Assembly (NCBI GenBank): GCA_009602725.1 | Contig: WELB01000048.1 | Span: forward strand, 651,374 to 663,772 | Origin: Spirogloea muscicola | Taxonomy: Eukaryota > Streptophyta > Zygnematophyceae > Spirogloeales > Spirogloeaceae | Length of the DNA stretch: 12,399 bases | Direction: 5' to 3' | Part shown: positions 1 through 11,693 of the stretch, piece by piece | Layout of the letters: each line of letters opens with the position of its first letter | How positions within the stretch are numbered: position 1 is the stretch's first letter | The notes under the pieces: model-generated | Told to the model about the DNA's origin: nothing | The model's input: only the letters and a program-made list of their open reading frames with translations | Database searches by the model: none | Translations under genes and position numbers: made by a program

Positions 1-3872
<3,872 letters not shown>

Positions 3873-4275
3873 GGGGTCGAGCTCAGATGGCTATTGTTGG
3901 CAGCTAGCCGTGACATTGGGCAACCAGCGATGAGTTGTCATTTAGATTGCCCTCTTTGTGTCATGAGCATCTCGAGTGTTTCCTCTAGAGGCCACCAATT
4001 GATACTTTCATTCTTTCATTGACATTCTTGCTGTGCAGCAAGTTGTCGTGGTTGAATATTGCTATTTTAACAATTTACTGATGTATGGGGTGGCAAAATG
4101 ATCACCTACATGCCCCATGCAATGTACACGGCATGCCTGTGCCCTTTCTTGGTGACACTTTGCTATTTATCGACGAGTCTGGCGACTTGAGGTGTAGCAA
4201 TCATTGCAATGACGTTGATTAGCATCAGGCCCGATGTCAGCTCAGCGAAGACCTTATGTAAGCAGGGGGGTATGA
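3873..4275 (+). other. Probable 3' UTR of the transporter gene
   Basis: After the TGA stop no further exon-like frame continues. The stretch is about 50% GC, with T-rich patches, and ends near a TGTAA element. Extent is inferred from that element alone; no transcript evidence is available. Confidence 0.5.
4257..4261 (+). terminator. Candidate polyadenylation signal TGTAA
   Basis: TGTAA is the usual polyadenylation signal in chlorophyte green algae, placed 10-20 nt before the cleavage site. This copy lies 385 nt after the transporter stop and is the only TGTAA I see on the + strand between the stop and about 4600. The assignment depends on the organism being a green alga. Confidence 0.5.
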
Positions 4276-5148
4276 GCTTCTCGGTGCATCGATCACGTCG
4301 TGTGTTGCACACATATATGCCATCGTTGAGCAGGCAACGTTGTGAACCAAGGCATGGAGGAGGAGGGAGAAGGGGTCTTGATCGTGTACAACTGCTGATA
4401 AAAGCTTGTGCAGCCTCGAGAAGACATTGCATGTGCAAATGTGATGTGGCGTCAGCATCAGCACTGCTATCTGTTTGTCTCGTATTTCAAACCCAAACCA
4501 TATACCTAAAAGGTTAACAATAACTCCGAAGCAAAGGTGTACAAGAAGTGGGCGGCGACACATCTGTGTGGCTCGCTGCGGTTGCTTCAGGCCGCATTTG
4601 GCCATACTACTACGAGTCTCACCACTGCGGTGTGCCTAGCTCCAAAGGGTCCGCTGGCAGGTTTGCTGCCGCACCCATAGCCGCCACTCTTTTGCTCGTC
4701 CGCTTTGGACCACCGCGGCCAAGCACGGGCTGATTCGTCCACAAAGAGCAGGAGCGCAGCTCAGATCCGCAGGTCCAGGGCACAGCACAGGAGTTGGCCT
4801 TTATCTCCTATTCTAAAAGCTCTTCCCAGACTCCTGATATAAAGTTCTCCTTTCGGGATGTTTGAGCATCCCTGGATAGTAGTAGCCACTTGCGTAGCTG
4901 TATGCTTCAGCACTTTCCGGCCCATTCGGACCATGTCTTACATCTTTCGGCTAGCCTTCCAACCGCCATCGCCCACTTGGAAGAGCTTTCTGTTTTCACC
5001 AGGAGGTTGTGCGATGCAGGAAACACTGGCAGGAAACTCCAGCTACGGGGCGTGGATTAGCAGCGGGCGATGTTCGCTGGAGATGTGCGAGGGCATCCGG
5101 AAAGAGGAGGAAAGGCGCGTGGTGCGCATGAATCTAATATGAAGGGAA

Positions 5149-5197
5149 GCCAAGCGGAGCCAAATTCAATTCATGCGGAGGGCAAAGGAAGTGCAAA
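5149..5197 (+). repeat. 49-bp duplicated block, copy 1
   Basis: This block starts GCCAAGCGGAGCCAA (5149-5163), has a 15-nt unrelated middle, and ends AGGGCAAAGGAAGTGCAAA (5179-5197). The second copy at 5302-5350 has the same layout and spacing, 153 bp downstream. Confidence 0.8.
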
Positions 5198-5301
5198 CAA
5201 GCGGGCTAATCTGCGCGAACTCGCTAGTCTAGGAACTGGAGAAGAGGCGCGGGCGGCACCGGTGGGAAGGCGCGGTTTGCACCCCATGAGACGGAGAGGA
5301 G

Positions 5302-5350
5302 GCCAAGCCAAGCCAACCCGCTGTTCGTTCAAGGGCAAAGGAAGTGCAAA
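5302..5350 (+). repeat. 49-bp duplicated block, copy 2
   Basis: It starts GCCAAGCCAAGCCAA (5302-5316), has a diverged 15-nt middle, and ends with the same 19-mer AGGGCAAAGGAAGTGCAAA (5332-5350) as copy 1. The perfect 19-nt identity beside a fully diverged middle of equal length suggests conserved flanking sites, possibly cis-regulatory elements upstream of the kinase, or an older duplication. Confidence 0.8.
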
Positions 5351-5429
5351 GCTAGGCTGGCTGACGTGAAGCCTGGGGTAGGCGGGCGGTCGAACCGGAA
5401 GTGGGGGCGGCGCGGAAATAGGGGGGCGC

Positions 5430-5438
5430 CCACGTGAG
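5430..5438 (+). promoter_or_regulatory. G-box-like site CCACGTGAG, copy 1
   Basis: The palindromic core CACGTG is the plant/algal G-box bound by bHLH and bZIP factors. The same 9-mer CCACGTGAG occurs again at 5603-5611. CACGTG cores also occur elsewhere in the window, including in introns and exons, so function is only a possibility. Confidence 0.3.
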
Positions 5439-5602
5439 CGAAGGACCTTTCCAGTCGAGGGCGATGCGTCATTGGCCAGCCCAGGAAAGAGAGTGAATGA
5501 AGATCCGAAGGGGCCAGAAAAGCGCAAAAGCACACAGCGACTCAGGTGGCCACTGGGTGTTCCCAATATCCCCAGTTGATCAGCCTCAGATTAAAGAGAG
5601 AG

Positions 5603-5611
5603 CCACGTGAG
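5603..5611 (+). promoter_or_regulatory. G-box-like site CCACGTGAG, copy 2
   Basis: It is identical over nine bases to the site at 5430-5438 and in the same orientation, about 550 nt upstream of the proposed kinase start codon. Its position is compatible with a promoter or 5' leader element; there is no direct evidence of binding. Confidence 0.3.
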
Positions 5612-6088
5612 AAAGTGAGAAAGCGGCTGATGCCGGATCTTCCAGACGTGGGGCCGCTCCCGAGCGGCGCTGCCACCAACGACGCCGGGGAGGCCCTACG
5701 AGCGGCCGGCACCATGTGGCGGCCCGCTCGTTCGCGCCTTTGGGCTGGCGTCTCACAGCAGTGGGAGGCAGTGGGGGAAAGGAGATCCCACGTCGGGGGT
5801 CGGACGACGCCCCCCTTTTCCCTTTCCCGTGGAAATATCTCCCGGCGCGGCGCGCACCTTTCCAGCTGTTCCTCCGCGGCCGGCGCGCCCTGGGCCACTG
5901 TTCCCGCACACACGGCTGGCCTTTTGTCCCGTCGGCACAGTGGCCCTCCTTCCCCACTCCCCTTATCTTTTCCCCACCGTCGGCCCGCCCACGTCCTCGT
6001 CACCGGCAGCCCACTTTTATCCTGGCCGGCTTCAAACAGCCGCTCCTTCACCATCACCCGCCGCCGTCTTCCTTCTCCGTCGCTCCCA

Positions 6089-6119
<31 letters not shown>
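6089..6119 (+). repeat. (CCG)n microsatellite
   Basis: About ten tandem CCG/GCC units lie 37 bp before the proposed kinase ATG. In the upstream-extended frame they would encode polyalanine. Such repeats are common in the 5' leaders of GC-rich algal genes and are prone to length variation. Confidence 0.9.
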
Positions 6120-6155
6120 TCCGCCGCGCCCGCGTGCGCTGCAGCGACGGCACAC

Positions 6156-8444
6156 ATGTCTGCGCCGTGGAGCGAGGACGGCGGGCTCCGCGTGCACGGG
6201 AGCCAGGGGCCGCCCGCCGCCGCCAGGCCCCGCCCGGTGTCGGTCTGGAAGGCCAGGACCCTGGGCGCCGTCGCCAAGGCCTTTGGCGTGCGGGTGCCGG
6301 CTCGCGAGCCCGTCGCCAGCGTCGTCGATGCGCCGAAGAAGCGCCGGAGGCATGGCTCGTCCGGCATGGCGTCCGGTTGCCTGCAGTCTGTCGCCACCAA
6401 GGTTGTGCCAGAGTGAGTAGCCATCCTCTGCATCATCCTCTTCCTCTGTCCTGTCTCGGATGCGCATGGGGACTTGCTGAACACATGCAATTGACATCTT
6501 CAAATGAACGTGACACTGTGTGCATGAGTCGGGTCTACCTGTCCTACATGCAGTGCGAAACACAAATCACCACCTATTTCGTGACTCTCGTCAACACGTG
6601 GTTGTCTGGCTCCCTGCAGGCTTCAGGACGACGCCTCCTGCATAACAGACGATGATGGCCTTGCAGCCATGGAAGACGATGCTGCGCAGGACAGGCTCCG
6701 GGAGACAGGAGAGCAGACCGCCAGTAGAGATGTGCATGCTGACAGTGCCGGCGCCTGCAGACTTCGGATCACACCTCGCTCGGAGGAGCCAGCCTCCTCC
6801 GGCCGTTACTCCGAGTACAGCAGGCACTTCCCGGCGGTTTCACCTCGGGCAATGCAGAGCAAGCCAGTGCCGTTTCCCCACATGGGAGGACGTTGCCCAC
6901 CGCTGGATGCAAGAATGCTGCAATTCGGCGAGCAGATAGCGACCGGGAGTTCATCGTGGGTCTTCCGTGGCCAGTACGATGGCCAAGACGTGGCCATCAA
7001 AGTCGTGCAACAGCTTGCTCAGCAGGCACTGGCACGTGAACTGGCGGTTCTCAGGTAACCCCACCCCCAGGCCTCCTGGTGATCCATGCACATGCCCCAA
7101 GGTGTCAGCCCAGGCCTGGTCAATGTCCAGCCCTGAGCTGGGCAAGCCCGATGCGGACTCCTTGTCAAAGCCAGACCACCACCATGCTGCAGCGCTACTG
7201 AGAAGCGATGGCATCAGCGATCAGCATGGCTCACATGCTCGTCTTGGCTGTTGGGTGCAGAGTGGCTAACCACAAGAACGTGGTGCCTGTGATTGGAGCC
7301 GCTATGGTTGGGAGGAATGTATGCATTGTCAGCAAGTACATGACATGCAGCCTGCACGATTTCTTGCATCGCAATCAACAGCTGGAGCTGAGAAGAGTGC
7401 TCGAGCTGGCGCATGACATTGCAGAGGGCATGCAATTCCTGCATTCTCAGGATGTCGTTCACCGTGATCTCAAGGTAATGATGGCTCATCAACACCACAC
7501 CTTCTGATAGCAGCACGACTCTTGTCAGTAATTTTCTTTGTCTTTTGTCTCGCCTCGCGGTCACAGCCATGTGAAGGCTTCTTCATGCATCCTTTCTGTC
7601 CATTCTGCAAGTAGCTAACAGCAGATTGCCTTGTTGAGAGTGCAGACTGCAAACATCCTTCTTGACCAGGATGGCAAGGCCAGTGTGGCTGACTTTGGCA
7701 CGGCTCTCATGAGCGGTTGGCGCGCTTCACGTGAAATTGTGGAGCCTGAGACCTACCGGTGGATGGCGCCAGAAGTGTCAATGACCAAGCTACAGGGCCA
7801 CAGTGCAGCATGCGTTGAGTCACATAGCACGCAATATGCAAGCGCGCTGGACGTTTATTCATATGGGATTGTCCTCTGGGAACTTCTTACGTCAAAGCTC
7901 CCATATGACGAGTATTTGCCGATGCAGGTGAGCAAACAGCATGGCAGCGCAAGAGTGGACAAGGCCTTTTGTGAATGTCCTGAATGTGCTCTCGTACTCG
8001 CCTTTGACATCACGGCAGTCTTACACTTTCTCTGTGTCCATGCTTGTCACCCGATTTCCTCATTCCATGTCCTGTGGCACCTTGTGCTTGCCCGAAGTTC
8101 CTCCTGGAGCTATTTTTGATGGTTGCGCCATCCTGCCTTGCATCCAGGCTGCTGCGGCTGTCATTCAAAGTGGTCTGCGACCTGTGATACCCACCACCTG
8201 TCCAAAGCGACTCCGGTATCTGATTGAGCAGTGCTGGCAGGCGAATCCCCAATTCCGGCCAAGCTTTCGGGAGGTGCACGCCAATGCTTGCTCTTTGTCC
8301 CATACTCTATTCCTACCAACTCAACTAATTGCATGTCCAGCGTGTTCTGAGGTCTTCTGCTGATGTTGTCCATATTGCTAGCAACTGATCTGCCCAATTG
8401 GCTTGTCACAGATTCTGCAGGACTTGAGCAGTATGAAGTCCTGA
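6156..8444 (+). CDS. TKL/Raf-like protein kinase, six exons, complete
   Basis: Exons are 6156-6412, 6620-7054, 7261-7474, 7646-7927, 8148-8273 and 8412-8444. All introns are GT-AG, phases match, and they join to a 448-residue protein. The start at 6156 has ACACATGTC context. Residues 1-184 are a low-complexity region with the basic cluster PKKRRR at 60-65, a classical monopartite nuclear-import motif, followed by an acidic stretch. The kinase domain runs from about 188 to 442. It has a glycine loop ATGSSSWVFRG (193-203), VAIK with Lys213, a likely C-helix Glu226, HRDLKTAN with catalytic Asp300 and Asn305, DFG with Asp318, and YRWMAPEV ending at Val346. DVYSYGIVLWELL follows, then Arg433 in the NPQFRPSF motif. 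YRWMAPEV and the LRPVIP region are typical of plant and algal Raf-like/TKL kinases (MAPKKK group). All catalytic residues are present, so phosphotransfer to Ser/Thr (possibly Tyr) is expected. Oddities are only one glycine kept in the G loop, Glu in place of Gly before TYRWMAPE, and about 14 extra residues after APEV. Substrate and pathway are unknown. Confidence 0.9.
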
Positions 8445-8486
8445 TGCCATTTTCCTGGGTCACATCCAGTAGCAATATTCTGGCTT

Positions 8487-8873
8487 ATGCCACTTCAGAC
8501 ACACTACTTCGACTGCAATTTTGTCAACCTCGTCGTGGACCTTGTGGATACCTTTCAAGACAAGAAGAAAATGAGCATGCTGCACCTGCTGCACCTGCTA
8601 AACCTGGTGTCAGGATTTGGCTCCTCAAGCACCAGTAGTCATTTTTGTAGTAGAGTTCTGTTGTCAGCCCCACTAGGAAACAATCGGGCCTGAACGACAA
8701 GAGTCAATCGAGCTAACATCGATCACATTCACCATCCAGGTGCTTGGGTCTTGATGTGCTCCTCTCCTGCCTAGGACCTTCTTCTCCAGCCAATGGATGC
8801 TGTGGAGAGCAAGATCCTATGCAGGAGAGTTGCACATCAGCTTTGTACAGTTTGCTTTGCCTAAGCATTGGGA
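8487..8873 (+). CDS. Unidentified leucine-rich helical protein, exon pair A-B (partial model)
   Basis: An open frame from ATG 8487 (or from an acceptor at 8498) reaches 8608, where GTCAGG can serve as donor. Joined in phase to an acceptor at 8738-8739, it continues in exon B (8740 to about 8873). The junction reads LLHLLNLVCLGLDVLLSCL, a smooth run of amphipathic helix, and the first part carries NFVNLVVDLVDTFQDKKK. Codons end mostly in G or C, as in the flanking exons. The pattern resembles HEAT/ARM-like alpha-helical repeats, but I do not recognise the protein. It begins only 43 nt after the kinase stop and no poly(A) signal lies between, so it could be a separate gene or an alternative C-terminal part of the kinase transcript. 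Exon limits are tentative. Confidence 0.4.
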
Positions 8874-9182
8874 GTTTTTGCTAGCCTGAGGCTTCCTCAA
8901 TCTGCTAAAGGTGCGATTGACGTTGTTAACCATGCATTGCTTAAGTACACTCTTGACCTCCTGTCTTCTCAAAGATCTCAATCAAGGGCACAACTACGTG
9001 AAATGTTGGGCAATGCATTCGTTCACTTTCTGGTTCATGTTTCATTTGCTGGATTGCAAGCTTCAGATTCTGTGTCTCCCTGGCCTCAGTCCAATAGCTA
9101 TGTAGCCCAGCCCTGTGACCAGCCACTGCCACTGCAGAGCTGGTTCTGCCGGCAAGCAACTGATGGTGCCATGAGATACTGA
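8866..9182 (+). CDS. Exon-like frame C of the unidentified helical protein
   Basis: The frame is open from 8866 to the stop at 9180-9182. It contains AIDVVNHALLKYTLDLL and LREMLGNAFVHFLVHVSFAG, again amphipathic helix of the kind seen in segments A-B. It may connect to exon B through a 37-nt GT-AG intron (8874-8910), giving an in-phase Ser at the junction. That would be unusually short beside the 50- and 51-nt introns seen in the transporter; a sequencing indel is an alternative. The donor leaving this exon is not clear, and the last 25 residues look less protein-like. Function is unknown. Confidence 0.4.
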
Positions 9183-9806
9183 TTGGAGTTCGCATGGTGG
9201 ACCTCATGACAGTGAGGTTGCTCCCTCGTTCAGCACGACAACCCTGCCTGCTATACCAACCTTTGCAAGAAGTGCTGCTCTGATACCTGACTTCAGCCAC
9301 CTGGCTTCTGTTAGGGGAAGCTGAAAGGGCTGACTAACTAGCCTGTGCCATGATATAGGGGCAAAAGCGAATGAGCAGAATGCCAGCAATGAGAACTGCT
9401 GGTTCGCAACAAGGAGTGCCGTGTACATGCTCCACATGATGCAGCCCTGCTCATGCAGTAGATTACTATGCAGTGTCTTGTCATCGGCTGCATTGAGTAT
9501 GTTTGACTCAGACCTGCTTATCCATGCCTGTTAATGCGAATCCGCATACGACCTTATGTGCTATGACCTATTTTCTGTAAAGGGACTGCCGGAAAGGTGT
9601 TAGTACGTTACGCTGCAATGGCTCACGGTGACACTAGTTAGCTCTTGCACGTGCTCATGCCCCTTCCAACTAAATGTGATACTGAGGACCAGCGACGGCC
9701 GCCCCAGAGGAAGGCCAGGGAGCCAAAATGTGCGATTACGAGAGACTTCAACTGAAACTTTGGAGATCGTCGGACCTACATAAGGGCATCAGCGAGACCC
9801 TGACAG
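9183..9806. other. Unassigned stretch, possible introns and small exons
   Basis: No exon can be fixed here. Short + strand frames around 9205-9325 and 9365-9530 have some protein-like content but no unambiguous splice sites. A TGTAA at 9576-9580 could be a poly(A) signal ending the upstream transcript. An ATG at 9728 opens a frame of 26 codons up to a GTAAAT donor-like site at 9807, but it does not join in phase to the better frame downstream. Confidence 0.4.
9576..9580 (+). terminator. Candidate polyadenylation signal TGTAA
   Basis: This is the only + strand TGTAA I find between the kinase stop and the retroelement. If it is used, the kinase (or kinase plus helical segments) transcript would have about 1.1 kb after the kinase stop. 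If the helical gene spans 8487-10469, this copy lies in an intron and is not used. Confidence 0.3.
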
Positions 9807-10469
9807 GTAAATGGGAGGCTGTGGCAGGGCGACGAGCTTCAAGCTCTAGGAGCGCTGCTTGGCTCTGGATTACGTATCCGGCTTCGCGACCAGCAACTAG
9901 AAAAGCCCGTTCGGCTGCGACCTTCAAAGCAAAAACACTGTTCTTGATTGTCTGACCATCACTGAAAAGTGCATTCCGGAGCTCCTATCAGCCAGTAAAT
10001 GCAGTGTGCTCGTGCATTTACTCGTCCATGCTTGATTGAATCATGATGTTTTTGCCAGGCTTGCACTGCTACCGGCTCTACTTGTGCTTACTCTGAGGCT
10101 TGCCATCTGCTGGTGGACGGGAGCTCGACTCAGGGACGTGGAATGCCTGAGGAAGGTCGTAGGTCACTGGCAATCATGTTGCAAGGTGCGCTCGCTTCAC
10201 AGTCTGCAACGCTTCTGTGCAGACTCCACCAACGTGCTGTGCTCAACACCATGGTTGCTGTAGTCAGCACTGGACAGTGCTCGGTCGCGTTCTATCTGCT
10301 GTTCGTCCGTGAGCATGCCCAATCAGGCACTGCGCGTCAGCTCGACATGTTGGCTCTGCATGCAGAACTGCAACGCGAGCTGCAGCTGGTCGCTGATGGT
10401 CAATGTATCACACAGTTTATGAGTCAAGAAGACATGCTACAAGGACCACGACTAGCTTTGGAGGCATAA
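9807..10469 (+). CDS. Unidentified helical protein, C-terminal exons
   Basis: Two in-phase segments are proposed: 9807-9908 (acceptor CCCTGACAG, donor at 9909) and 10059-10469 (acceptor TTTTTGCCAG), ending at TAA 10467-10469. The first encodes GDELQALGALLGSGLRIRLRD. The second encodes a charged and leucine-rich segment including SLAIMLQGALASQSATLL and MLALHAELQRELQLV. Both are protein-like and mostly helical. They may be the C-terminus of the same gene as the segments at 8487-9182, but the link between is not resolved. No family was recognised. No TGTAA follows before the mobile element, so the element may have displaced the original 3' end. Confidence 0.45.
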
Positions 10470-10523
10470 AGTGTGCTCTATGCATAGTGGCAATCTGAAA
10501 CTGAATGCTTGCATTGTTCTGTT
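10470..10523. other. Short spacer between helical gene and mobile element
   Basis: This 54-bp stretch has no recognisable gene or signal. It separates the TAA at 10467-10469 from the hairpin motif that begins the element-like region. Confidence 0.5.
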
Positions 10524-10542
10524 GGGCTGGCCGCTCACAGCC
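10524..10542 (+). repeat. Hairpin motif GGGCTGGCCGCTCACAGCC
   Basis: GGCTG pairs with CAGCC around an eight-base loop. A 19-mer with one difference occurs at 335-353 in intron 1 of the transporter, and one with three differences at 5742-5760. It resembles the hairpins in the retroelement tail at 11649-11667 and 11993-12011, and it marks the left side of the element here. Confidence 0.6.
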
Positions 10543-10552
10543 GTTGCTAGCC

Positions 10553-10585
10553 GATTCACACTTAGACGGACGGATGCGGCCGAGG
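10553..10585 (+). repeat. Left arm of imperfect inverted repeat
   Basis: GATTCACAC, then ACGGACGGA, then GGCCGAG match the reverse complement of 12049-12085 with a few gaps and mismatches. The two arms enclose the retroelement coding part and its duplicated tail. The arrangement recalls terminal inverted repeats but is too degenerate to call a DNA transposon. Confidence 0.55.
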
Positions 10586-10604
10586 CGTACCTGTCGCGCG
10601 ATGT

Positions 10605-11535
10605 ATGAATGCCCGGGGTTCAGCCTCGCCAAGTCGAGGCCAATCCGCCTACACCACCGCCGTGCTGCAGCTCCCCGAGGCCGACCTGCGCGGGCGCGCG
10701 AGACTCCACTCGGCCTCTTCCCCGGGGGCAGCGGCGTGGCTCCAGGCCCTCCCACTCAACGACGCCCTCGCCCTCCCGGACGAGGTCTTCTGGAGCGCCT
10801 TCCACAGGCTCCTCGGCCTGCTGCCGCCATGCCTCCAGGGCGTCCGTCAATGTGAGTGCGGTGAGCGCGGGGCCGAGCAGGGGGAGCTGGCTGCGCACGT
10901 TCTGCGCTGCTCGCACGGCGGCGAGCGGACAGCGGCCCATGACCGCCTCCGGGACGCCATGCATGGCATCCTGGTGGAGGCGGGCTTCTCCGTGGCTGCG
11001 GAGCACTCCGGCGTCATGCCGCTCCAGGGCAGGGCCGACGGTCCCCACGCCCGTCGTGTCGACCTGGTGGCCACCCCTCCAGCTGGTGGGCCACGGCTCC
11101 TCCTGGACGTGGTGACTACCGACGCATTCGACCGCTCCCACCCAGCCCAGTGTGCCACCAAGGCTGGGTACGCGGTCGCCTGCGCCGCTCGGGCAAAAGA
11201 ACTGAAGTACGCTGACCATCCGCCGGCCGACGAGTTCTTGCCGCTGGCTATCGACACACGGGGCGTTGGGTGCTCGGTGGCTCGAACTGCTCCACCAGCT
11301 TGCCCGTCACGCCGTCGCTCGCCGCTTCCATCGGGAGCCGGTGGACTTTCCTGCAGCCGGGTCGCTCGCCCAGGTGTATCGCATGCGCCTGGCCGTCTCG
11401 CTGCAGAGGTCAATGGCCCGTGCGCTGCACCTGCGTGCCGGCCGAGCCCTCGCTGCTGCCTCTGGCTCTGGCCAGGGGACGTCCTTCCAGGAGCATAGCC
11501 TCTCTGACCTGCGACTGCTTAGCAGGGGTTACTGA
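10605..11535 (+). pseudogene. Retrotransposon C-terminal zinc knuckle and restriction-like endonuclease domain, frameshifted
   Basis: The frame is open from 10566, with the first ATG at 10605, to about 11260, then continues one frame over from about 11264 to TGA 11533-11535. Counting from 10605, residues 37-50 (SASSPGAAAWLQAL) match the segment that commonly follows the RT domain in algal and oomycete retroelements. A zinc-binding pattern C83-x-C85-x12-H98-x3-C102 follows, then GGERTAAHDRLRD. Next come RVDLV (Asp153), LLLDVV (Asp168) and Lys186. This order matches the CCHC plus PD-(D/E)XK restriction-like endonuclease of R2-like elements, which nicks the target for target-primed reverse transcription. 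Here Val replaces the usual Pro in the PD motif. The second frame adds LGARWLELLHQLA and a basic helix rich in Arg and Leu, ending LSDLRLLSRGY. A small indel in 11255-11266 breaks the protein, so it is most likely non-functional. Confidence 0.7.
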
Positions 11536-11693
11536 GTAGTTAGTAGCTGCTTTGTTTCTTCTTGTGTGCTTCTTTCTTAGTGCTTCTCCTTAGTGCTTCG
11601 CCTGGCCCCCTTCTTCTTGGGCTTCTTGTACTCTGCTCATTCTTTTCTGGGCTGGCTGTTCCAGCCCCTATCCTCAATGGGCGAGCTCTTTCG
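11325..11693 (+). repeat. 369-bp tandem 3'-end unit, copy 1
   Basis: It runs from CTTCCATCGGGAGCCGGT to just before the same start at 11694. It covers the last 70 codons of the element's ORF, the TGA and a pyrimidine-rich 3' UTR with the hairpin GGGCTGG-CTGTT-CCAGCCC (11649-11667). The 3' UTR ends CTCAATGGGCGAGCTCTTTC. Confidence 0.85.
11649..11667 (+). other. 3' UTR stem-loop of retroelement, copy 1
   Basis: It is a perfect 7-bp stem GGGCTGG/CCAGCCC with loop CTGTT. Many non-LTR retrotransposons carry a 3' RNA hairpin recognised by their own reverse transcriptase to start target-primed synthesis; this role is inferred from position and conservation between the two copies. Confidence 0.6.

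Larger units (their letters stand above)
4276..5545. other. Intergenic region between transporter and kinase
   Basis: No convincing exon is seen on either strand. Open frames here, such as 4858-5142 (+) and 4237-4605 (-), lack family features and have no matching splice partners. Composition changes along the region, from about 50% GC near 4300 to purine-rich and then strongly GC-rich after about 5100, which fits a promoter for the kinase. It holds the duplicated 49-bp block and one CCACGTGAG site listed separately. Confidence 0.6.
5546..6155 (+). other. GC-rich promoter / 5' leader of the kinase gene
   Basis: The stretch is extremely GC-rich and pyrimidine-rich. Several long frames are open simply because of composition. 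One of them is in frame with the kinase start: an ATG at 5829 reads without a stop into the kinase frame and would add a 109-residue Pro/Ala/Ser-rich extension. I treat it as a leader because the extension is low complexity and the ATG at 6156 is followed by ordinary protein sequence. Confidence 0.5.

Noticed and set aside
4237-4605. - strand frame of 122 codons in the intergenic region
   Set aside because: No recognisable domain, no splice partners, and His/Cys-rich content typical of antisense noise.
5542-6153. Long - strand open frame of 203 codons
   Set aside because: It is Arg/Gly/Pro-rich low complexity caused by the GC-rich leader of the kinase, with no family motif.
5546-6655. Long + strand open frame of 369 codons
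   Set aside because: It runs out of frame across kinase exon 1 and into intron 1; content is Arg/Pro/Ser-rich and composition driven.
8941-9437. Overlapping - strand frames with a membrane-like segment (AVLIAGILLIRF near 9370-9400)
   Set aside because: They are antisense to the better + strand frame at 8866-9105 and I found no consistent splice pattern on the - strand.
9719-9729. GAGCCAAAATG, matching the reverse complement of part of the dinoflagellate spliced leader
   Set aside because: Only 11 bases match, the rest of the leader is absent, and all resolved introns here have GT donors, unlike dinoflagellate genes.
9728-9955. 75-codon + frame from ATG 9728
   Set aside because: Its second half is out of frame with the more protein-like segment from 9807; only the first 26 codons look plausible and they do not join in phase.
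10620-11413. Long - strand frames of 199 and 188 codons
   Set aside because: They are shadows of the retrotransposon endonuclease ORF on the + strand, which has clear motifs.
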